DNA from: an uncultured Thalassolituus sp.
GTDB lineage: Bacteria > Pseudomonadota > Gammaproteobacteria > Pseudomonadales > Oceanobacteraceae
Length of the DNA: 22,707 nt
Assembly: GCA_913054055.1 (NCBI GenBank)
Contig: CAJXIT010000010.1
Coordinates: forward strand, 1-22,707
Direction of reading: 5' to 3'
Part shown: positions 1 to 6,281 of the stretch, piece by piece
Numbering within the stretch: the first letter of the stretch is position 1
Layout of the letters: each line of letters opens with the position of its first letter
Notes under the pieces: generated by a model
Told to the model about the DNA's origin: nothing
Database searches by the model: none
Seen by the model: the letters and a program-made list of their open reading frames with translations, nothing else
Made by a program: the position numbers and the translations under genes

Positions 1-2189
1 TATCCGATGGCACTCATGAGGTTCTGTCTGATGCATTTGAAGTGAGCGTTGTTGAGATTTTAAATTTAAGCCCAAGAATTTCAGTTAGTAGCAATGTGGA
101 CGGTGACTTTCACATTAACCAGGATATGGTTTTGACATTTGATGAGCTGGTTTACATCAATACCATTTCAGTTGCGGCACCAAGCGGTGCTTGCGTATCA
201 AATATTCAAATCTCGGATGATGACTTCTCTACTTGTATTCAATTACATACCATCATTGAAGAACCTGAGTATAAATATCCTGACGAAGACTCATCTAAAA
301 CCGATGCTGAAAATGAGCAAGCCAAGGAAGATGAAAAAGCCAGAGCTGAAAAAGTGGCTTGGGAAAAAAATCAGTTATTAATTTCCACAAAAAATTTAGA
401 AATGAATAAAGAATATAAACTGCGCATGACCTCCCATGTTCTTGACGGTTTTGATTTTTCTTTAGAGTCAGATTATGACAGCACGTTTTATACAGTGGCA
501 GGCTTAATGGTGACGGAAGTTGGCAGCAAGGCAGCAGACTATGGTCAGCATTGGTTTGAAGTATATAATGCAACTGGGCAAACAATTGATTTACAAGATT
601 ACAAACTGCGCAGCCAGAGTGTCACCTCAGCAGGCTGCGATGCTGAAGCCGGTCTAGGTTGTGTGATTGCTGATGAGACGGAATTTCCATTTAATAGCAA
701 AACCGTTGCACCAGGTGAATACATTATTGTGCGGGAAGACGACTGGGCAGTGCCGCAGGATGATACGGCAAATACAACGTACATTGGGAATAGCGTATTT
801 CCTTATTGGGGAAGTGGTGGCTATATTGAATTGATTAATGTAGCTGAAAATAAAACCGATGACTATGTGAGATTTGGCAGCTGGTTTGGCCTGGATGTTC
901 ATACTCCATTGAGTGAAGGAGCATGGGTAGGGGATAACCACCAAACCGCTGCTCCAAGTTTTAACCAAAACTCACTGTTCCTTGGCTCCATCGGCAGAGC
1001 GGGGGGCTTATTTGACAGCAATTCAACTGAAGATTGGTTCCTTTATGATCGTCATACTGCGGGTTTTACCAACAGCATCGCTTTAGATGATGGAGATTTA
1101 GATGGTATCCCTGATTACATGGAGGCTGAGGGTGTGGTTTATGCTGGAATGGAGCTGTATAAACTGGGTGCAAGGCAGGGAGTGAAAGATATTTTTGTTG
1201 AACTGGACTATATGGACTCTGACGATATAGCGGTCACTCCTCGTATAGAAGCTCTAGAAAAAGTGGTGGGTGCATTTGCAGCCCAAAATATCGCCGTGCA
1301 TTTTGATGTGGGGGATTTATTTAGTTCAACTTATCTTGAAGATTTTAATCTCGGTGGCGGTAATCAAGTCGATAGTTATTCAGGCATTACTTTTACACCG
1401 AACTTTTTAGATGCTAGAACAGATTTTTATGACATTAAGCGTAGCAATATTAATCCAGAGCGTTTGCCTATTTTCCATTATTTCTTGATGGCGCAATCTC
1501 AAGAAGAAAGCCTTTCATCAGGGGGCTCAGAACAATCAGGTAACGATGCCTTCATTACTCTGGGTGATTGGGGTTTGAATTTGGATGATGATAAGGGCGA
1601 AAATGAATTAATTAATATTCAAGCGTCTATTATTATGCATCAGCTTGGCCATAATTTAGGCTTAAAACACGGTGGAGATGATTTCACAGAGTTGAAACCA
1701 AATTATTTAAGCACCATGAACCCTTTGTATGTCTTAGAGGGATTGGCCACCGTAGGTAATAATGAGGGAGATCGTTATTATTATCAAAAATATATAGAAG
1801 AGAATTTATGTCATGATCAAGCTTATGAAGATTTAGGAGGAGGTGAATTTGCATTGCAAATGACTCACTCTGTAAGCGAGAGCTATGAGAGTTTTATGAT
1901 TAATTTTTCATCTACAGAGTCTTCATTGAATGAAGCCAGTATTCTTGAAGAAAGTGGGTTGAACCTGGAAGGTTCGATGCCAGTAGACTTTGATTGCAGT
2001 GGCGAGTCTACAGACACATTAGAAGAATATGATGTGAACTTTAATGAGAGCTTTTCTGAATTATCTCAACCTGCTGATTGGTCTAGAGTTGTGTTGAGAT
2101 TCCAAGGGAATGAGTCTGATGATAGTCCGACTATTACTTACGAGCAGCCTCCTTCACAAGATTTCCTTGATAGAATTCAAGGCCTTTAA
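1..2189 (+). CDS. Multidomain secreted metzincin-like protein (5' end outside window)
   Basis: The frame is open from base 3 through a GTG at 42, so the true start lies upstream and the GTG is probably internal. Residues are numbered from that GTG. Residues ~12-150 look like a bacterial Ig-like domain, interrupted by a charged Glu/Lys/Ala-rich stretch at ~78-112. Residues ~155-345 resemble a lamin-tail domain (LMVTEVGSK, WFEVYNATGQTIDL, VAPGEYIIV). An acidic DDGDLDGIPD loop at 349-358 resembles a calcium-binding repeat. Residues ~385-565 resemble a zinc protease: HQLGHNLGLKH (533-543) fits the metzincin HExxHxxGxxH pattern and M559 in YLSTMNP fits the Met-turn. The catalytic Glu is Gln534, so peptidase activity is doubtful although the zinc ligands remain. 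The C-terminal ~150 residues are acidic and of unknown role. Secretion is inferred from domain content; any signal peptide would be upstream. Confidence 0.8.
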   Translation, partial: SDGTHEVLSDAFEVSVVEILNLSPRISVSSNVDGDFHINQDMVLTFDELVYINTISVAAPSGACVSNIQISDDDFSTCIQLHTIIEEPEYKYPDEDSSKTDAENEQAKEDEKARAEKVAWEKNQLLISTKNLEMNKEYKLRMTSHVLDGFDFSLESDYDSTFYTVAGLMVTEVGSKAADYGQHWFEVYNATGQTIDLQDYKLRSQSVTSAGCDAEAGLGCVIADETEFPFNSKTVAPGEYIIVREDDWAVPQDDTANTTYIGNSVFPYWGSGGYIELINVAENKTDDYVRFGSWFGLDVHTPLSEGAWVGDNHQTAAPSFNQNSLFLGSIGRAGGLFDSNSTEDWFLYDRHTAGFTNSIALDDGDLDGIPDYMEAEGVVYAGMELYKLGARQGVKDIFVELDYMDSDDIAVTPRIEALEKVVGAFAAQNIAVHFDVGDLFSSTYLEDFNLGGGNQVDSYSGITFTPNFLDARTDFYDIKRSNINPERLPIFHYFLMAQSQEESLSSGGSEQSGNDAFITLGDWGLNLDDDKGENELINIQASIIMHQLGHNLGLKHGGDDFTELKPNYLSTMNPLYVLEGLATVGNNEGDRYYYQKYIEENLCHDQAYEDLGGGEFALQMTHSVSESYESFMINFSSTESSLNEASILEESGLNLEGSMPVDFDCSGESTDTLEEYDVNFNESFSELSQPADWSRVVLRFQGNESDDSPTITYEQPPSQDFLDRIQGL

Positions 2190-2231
2190 ATTGGGTTTTA
2201 TGGCTTAGCTTAAATAAGCAAAAGTAAAAAT

Positions 2232-2270
2232 AAAAAAACGCGACTCACATATCTGTCAGTCGCGTTTTTT
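2232..2270. terminator. Bidirectional rho-independent terminator
   Basis: A CGCGACT stem (2239-2245) pairs with AGTCGCG (2258-2264). It is preceded by an A-run and followed by a T-run, so it can end both the metzincin-like gene on the plus strand and rpiA on the minus strand. Confidence 0.88.
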
Positions 2271-2328
2271 ATTTGTGCTGTTTAAAAAATAATGGTTTGT
2301 CCTAACCCTTATTTTTGTCGTGGCCGTA

Positions 2329-3003
2329 CTAGCTAGCCTTAACCGTTTTCACACCTTCACTTGTCCCCATTAATAAAACATCGGCAGGGCGACAAGCAAA
2401 TAACCCGTTTGTTACCACGCCTACAATTGCATTTAAACGTTCTTCTAATTCAGTGGCGCTTTGAATCTTTAGGTTGTGAACATCTAAGATCACATTGCCA
2501 TTATCAGTCACAACACCCTGACGGTAAACCGGGTCACCACCTAATGCCACAATCTCACGGGCCACATAAGAGCGTGCCATGGGGATCACTTCAACCGGTA
2601 GTGGGAATGTACCTAAGATATCCACCCACTTGCTGTCATCTGCAATGCATACAAACTGCTTAGAACAGGCCGCGACTATCTTTTCGCGGGTTAGAGCGGC
2701 ACCGCCCCCTTTGATTAACTGTAGGTGATCGTTGGTTTCATCGGCCCCGTCAATATAAAACTCAAGGGTGCCCGCTTCGTTTAGGTCATATACAGGAATG
2801 CCATGGCCTTTTAGGCGTTCAGCGGTGGCATCAGAGCTGGCCACAGCCCCATCAAAGGTGTGTTTGATTTCAGCCAATGCGTCTATGAAGCAGTTAGCAG
2901 TAGAGCCTGTGCCCACGCCAATGATGCTGTCGTCTTCTAAATGGGGTTTGATGTAATCAACAGCGGCTTGGTCAACGGCCTGCTTTAATTCGTCTTGAGT
3001 CAT
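2329..3003 (-). CDS. rpiA: Ribose-5-phosphate isomerase A
   Basis: Cytosolic enzyme interconverting ribose-5-phosphate and ribulose-5-phosphate in the non-oxidative pentose phosphate pathway. From the ATG at 3003 the protein has 224 residues, close to E. coli RpiA (219), and begins MTQDELK like that protein. The GVGTGSTA loop (29-36), the IDGADE motif with D85 and D88, K98 in LIKGGGAALTREK and E107 match the known active-site positions. The sequence VEVIPMARS and the block around QGVVTDNGNVILDVH are also typical. A GTG at 3021 would add six residues (MNLKNT), but homology favours 3003; neither start has a strong ribosome binding site. It is divergent from ilvA, as in many gammaproteobacteria. 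Confidence 0.96.
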   Translation of the reverse strand: MTQDELKQAVDQAAVDYIKPHLEDDSIIGVGTGSTANCFIDALAEIKHTFDGAVASSDATAERLKGHGIPVYDLNEAGTLEFYIDGADETNDHLQLIKGGGAALTREKIVAACSKQFVCIADDSKWVDILGTFPLPVEVIPMARSYVAREIVALGGDPVYRQGVVTDNGNVILDVHNLKIQSATELEERLNAIVGVVTNGLFACRPADVLLMGTSEGVKTVKAS

Positions 3004-3047
3004 GGTGTTTTTCAAGTTCACATTGGATTTATATTGAGATTAAGCGA

Positions 3048-3077
3048 ATTATAGCCAACCCACTTGCATGCACCCAA
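3048..3077 (-). promoter_or_regulatory. Predicted sigma-70 promoter of rpiA
   Basis: Read on the minus strand, TTGGGT (-35, 3077-3072) and a perfect TATAAT (-10, 3053-3048) are separated by 18 bases. Transcription would start near 3041, giving a leader of about 40 bases before the rpiA ATG. Confidence 0.6.
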
Positions 3078-3146
3078 GAAAAACCTTAAATAAATGGTTA
3101 CAATGCTCAACAATTATTGATTTACCTAACCTAAGGCACCGCCCAA

Positions 3147-4658
3147 ATGGCCGACAACTACATCAAGCGCATACTTGAAGCCAATGTTTATGATGTGGCT
3201 GTGGAAACCCCACTGTCACCTGCACCCTTCTTAACACAGCGTTTGGGCAACGATATTTTAATTAAGCGCGAAGACGAGCAGCCGGTTTACAGCTTTAAAT
3301 GCCGTGGTGCTTATAACTGCATTTCTAAAAAATCTCCTGAACAGCTAGCCAATGGCGTGGTGACAGCCAGTGCGGGTAATCATGCGCAAGGTGTGGCGTT
3401 ATCCGCACAAAAGCTTGGCATTAAAGCGACCATCGTTATGCCAAGAACCACCCCTGAAATCAAAGTGGCATCATGCAAAGCCCGTGGCGGCAAGGTGGTA
3501 TTGCATGGGGATACGTTTGATGAAGCGTTTGCCCACAGTCAAAAGCTGGTTGAAGAAAAGGGCATGACCTACATCCATCCATACGATGATCCTGATGTCA
3601 TTGCAGGTCAGGGCACCATTGCCATGGAGATGCTGCGTCAACATACGGGTGACGTACATGCCATCTTTGTTCCTGTGGGTGGCGGCGGTATCGCCGCTGG
3701 GGTTGCCGCATACGTGAAGTATTTACGACCTGAAATCAAAGTGATTGCAGTAGAAAGCACAGAAAGCGCCTGTTTAGCTGCAGCCATGAAAGCCGGTCGC
3801 AGAGTCACTTTGCCCCATGTGGGCATCTTTGCGGATGGCGTGGCCGTGGCTCAGATCGGCAAACACACATGGCAGGTGTGCAAAGACCATATCGATGAAG
3901 TGATCACCGTTACCCCGGATGAATTGTGTGCCGCTATTAAAGACATTTTTGATGATACCCGCAGCGTGGCAGAGCCAGCTGGGGCACTAGGCGTGGCAGG
4001 GTTGAAAAAATACGTGGAGCGCACTGGCATACAAGGTAAAACCTTAATGGCCATTGAATCCGGTGCCAACATGAATTTCGATCGCTTGCGTTATGTGAGT
4101 GAAATGGCAGAAGTAGGTGAGGGTCGTGAAGTATTAATGGCGGTTACCATTCCTGAAAAGCCGGGCAGCTTTCAAACCTTCTGTAATATCTTAGGTCGAC
4201 GTCCAATTACAGAATTTAATTATCGCTATGGCAAAGACGATCAAGCCCAGATTTATGTGGGCGTGAAAGTGGCTGATGGAGGCGAGCCTGCGTTGCTAGC
4301 CGAGCTAAAAGCCAAAAGCTATGCGGTTGTGGATTTAAGTGAAAATGAAATTTCTAAATATCACATCCGTCATATGGTGGGTGGTCACGCACCTGAATCG
4401 GTAGCAGATGAAATTGTCTATCGCTTTGAATTCCCAGAACGCCCAGGTGCTTTGTTGGCGTTTTTGAAAACCCTTGGCAAGCGCTGGAATATTTCTATGT
4501 TCCACTATCGCAATCATGGTGCGGCAAATGGTCGTGTGCTGGTGGCGTTGCAAGTACCAAGTAAAGAGAAAAAGGAATTGAAAAGCTATTTAGAAGAAGT
4601 AGCTTACCCATTTTGGGAAGAAACGGATAACCCAGCTTATCAATTATTTTTAAAATAG
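3147..4658 (+). CDS. ilvA: Threonine ammonia-lyase, biosynthetic
   Basis: PLP-dependent enzyme that deaminates threonine to 2-oxobutanoate, the first committed step of isoleucine synthesis. The catalytic domain (~1-325) shows the PLP lysine K51 in YSFKCRGAYN, the SAGNHAQGVA substrate/cofactor loop and the glycine-rich VGGGGIAAG phosphate-binding loop. The C-terminal part (~328-503) has two ACT-like regulatory repeats, starting around VLMAVTIPEKPGSF and VYRFEFPERPGAL. That is the architecture of the isoleucine-inhibited biosynthetic form, not the short catabolic TdcB form. Length (503) is close to E. coli IlvA (514). The start is supported by TAAGG upstream and the usual MADNYIKRIL-type N-terminus. 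It is divergent from rpiA with ~140 bases between the starts; no leader peptide or attenuator is evident. Confidence 0.96.
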   Translation: MADNYIKRILEANVYDVAVETPLSPAPFLTQRLGNDILIKREDEQPVYSFKCRGAYNCISKKSPEQLANGVVTASAGNHAQGVALSAQKLGIKATIVMPRTTPEIKVASCKARGGKVVLHGDTFDEAFAHSQKLVEEKGMTYIHPYDDPDVIAGQGTIAMEMLRQHTGDVHAIFVPVGGGGIAAGVAAYVKYLRPEIKVIAVESTESACLAAAMKAGRRVTLPHVGIFADGVAVAQIGKHTWQVCKDHIDEVITVTPDELCAAIKDIFDDTRSVAEPAGALGVAGLKKYVERTGIQGKTLMAIESGANMNFDRLRYVSEMAEVGEGREVLMAVTIPEKPGSFQTFCNILGRRPITEFNYRYGKDDQAQIYVGVKVADGGEPALLAELKAKSYAVVDLSENEISKYHIRHMVGGHAPESVADEIVYRFEFPERPGALLAFLKTLGKRWNISMFHYRNHGAANGRVLVALQVPSKEKKELKSYLEEVAYPFWEETDNPAYQLFLK

Positions 4659-4674
4659 TTTCTTAGCTGAAATT

Positions 4675-4703
4675 AAAAAGGGTCAACATGGTTGATCCTT
4701 TTT
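4675..4703. terminator. Bidirectional rho-independent terminator
   Basis: AAAAAGG-GTCAAC pairs with GTTGAT-CCTTTTT around an ATG loop, with one G-T pair. The A-run on one side and T-run on the other let it serve both ilvA and the convergent RDD gene. Confidence 0.85.
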
Positions 4704-4729
4704 GTATGCTCTTAATTCAGTTGAAAATA

Positions 4730-5194
4730 TCAGTTCTTTGGCTCACGAATCACACGGGTTTCGCTGTACCTGTCATGCCAGGTTAAACCTTCTTTATCGA
4801 TGAGTACCCAAATATAACCTAAGAAAAATAACGCGAAAGAAGGGACGGCCATTACCAATCTTAATAAGCATTGAATATAGGTTAAGGGCTTTCCAGTTGT
4901 GCTTAATAAGCGCAAGCGCCACGAACGCATCCCCAAGGTTTGTCCGCCTCGGCGCCAAAAGTGCAAGTTGAACCAAATCCAAATTACAAACATTAAGCTA
5001 GGCAAAAAAGGATTATTTTGGCTCACGCCTTCGCCACCATTTGCTGCAACAAATACGCCCCCAATCACAAACCACATGGCGAGCATTAATAGGCTGTCAT
5101 ATAAAAAAGCTGCCAGGCGAACTAATGGACCTGCGTTGGTTACTTGAATGCGTGATTCGTTTTGATATTTCGTATTAGATTGTTTTTTTGACAT
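4730..5194 (-). CDS. RDD family membrane protein
   Basis: Small inner-membrane protein of 154 residues. RDD hallmarks are visible: Arg and Asp in the first segment (LVRLAAFLYDSLL, ~24-36), the GQTLGMRSWRLRLL block (~84-97) and the C-terminal WHDRYSETRV motif (~139-148). Hydrophobic segments lie near 26-50, 66-78 and 108-132. The family's function is generally unknown; some members have been linked to ion transport, which cannot be judged here. The start is only 5 bases after the stop of the outer-membrane-like gene at 5200-6018, so the two are almost certainly cotranscribed. A shared terminator with ilvA lies downstream. Confidence 0.85.
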   Translation of the reverse strand: MSKKQSNTKYQNESRIQVTNAGPLVRLAAFLYDSLLMLAMWFVIGGVFVAANGGEGVSQNNPFLPSLMFVIWIWFNLHFWRRGGQTLGMRSWRLRLLSTTGKPLTYIQCLLRLVMAVPSFALFFLGYIWVLIDKEGLTWHDRYSETRVIREPKN

Positions 5195-5199
5195 GCTAT

Positions 5200-6018
5200 T
5201 TATAAAAAGTTAAATCCAAGTTGTAAATTTGCGGTGGAGTGACCGTATTCATCGTTGTAGTCTTCGCTGTTATTAATGGCTACTCGTAACTGTGCTTGTA
5301 GTGTTTTCCAGCTGTATCCCATTCCCAAAATAAAATTTGTACCATTGATCGATTCAGTGTCTGAGTATTTCTCGGTAAACAATCCAAGTCCGGTATAAAA
5401 CTGCCATCCTTGATAGTTATTTGTAGATAGCAATGCATCAAGTTCAATTGAGCGATACTTTTCATCGCTATATCCAGAGACATCTTGTTCAACGCCACCT
5501 CTGGTAACCGTTGATAACTTCCCAATGTTAATTGCCGTATAAAGCGCAATGTGCTCAGAAGCGTTAGCTTGATACGCTAAATTTAAACCTGTGTAGTTGT
5601 ACCCATTATCACCTCCATCATCCATAACTGATTTACCTAAGGATCCAATATAAACAACACTTTTTGGTTTGCTTTTTTCAGAGGTTACACCGAAGCCATT
5701 ATTCATAGCAGGTTGTTGATGAATTACAGGACTTTGAATAATGTTCGGGTTGTTTTCAATATTGATATTGATGCCATTACTTGGAATGGTGGTTGATGCA
5801 ATAGGCATTTCTTTCGTGATTTTTTCAATGTCGTCTTTATTAATGCTAAAAAGGCTACCACCTTGCAATTGGATCTTATATCGACCGTTCTCGAAATCTT
5901 GCTCTACAAGTGTCCCCCGTAATACGGAACCATCTTTTTTATAGATAACATCTTCTAATGATTGAGCCTGTGTGGTCAGAGAGACAACAAGTAGGGCAAC
6001 TGTCCATAGTGCACGCAT
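5200..6018 (-). CDS. Predicted outer-membrane beta-barrel protein with N-terminal LSm-like module
   Basis: The 272-residue protein starts with a clear Sec signal peptide (MRALWTVALLVVSLTTQAQS, cleavage likely after TQA or AQS). Residues ~23-70 (IYKKDGSVLRGTLVEQ, then GGSLFSINKDDIEKIT) resemble a small beta module found at the front of many uncharacterised envelope proteins that begin with a 'DG-G-' pattern. A polar linker rich in Asn, Pro and Gln follows (~75-118). The rest (~120-272) alternates hydrophobic and polar residues in short strands with aromatic girdles, consistent with an eight-strand or similar barrel. It ends LQLGFNFL, near the aromatic C-terminal signature of outer-membrane proteins. 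AAAGGT just upstream of the ATG at 6018 is a good ribosome binding site. No specific function is recognised. It is the first gene of a unit with the RDD gene. Confidence 0.7.
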   Translation of the reverse strand: MRALWTVALLVVSLTTQAQSLEDVIYKKDGSVLRGTLVEQDFENGRYKIQLQGGSLFSINKDDIEKITKEMPIASTTIPSNGININIENNPNIIQSPVIHQQPAMNNGFGVTSEKSKPKSVVYIGSLGKSVMDDGGDNGYNYTGLNLAYQANASEHIALYTAINIGKLSTVTRGGVEQDVSGYSDEKYRSIELDALLSTNNYQGWQFYTGLGLFTEKYSDTESINGTNFILGMGYSWKTLQAQLRVAINNSEDYNDEYGHSTANLQLGFNFL

Positions 6019-6281
6019 ATTGATACCTTTAATTAGAATGTTTAAATCAGAGTGTAATCATAGCCTAGGCCCTGAGTAAATTAAAGCTGGAAGGGCTGCG
6101 GTAACCTCCTTTCAATTGAATAAATACGTTTCAAAAAAGGCCTTTCTTACTAATGTTTTATATCTTCAAATAAAAACAAAGGTGTTTTAATTGATAGAAG
6201 GCAGATGGATTAGGAGTGATACCAAATATCAACACATGGCCATATACGCTTGAGACATAGCAGCATGCGATATAAGTGTTT

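Noticed and set aside
42..44. GTG as the true start of the first gene
   Set aside because: The frame is open upstream to the window edge (SDGTHEVLSDAFE) and there is no ribosome binding site; the gene is cut by the window.
6019..6281. Terminator or small RNA downstream of the hybrid kinase
   Set aside because: The spacer is AT-rich with only a short AAAGGCCTTT palindrome; no convincing stem plus T-run was found.
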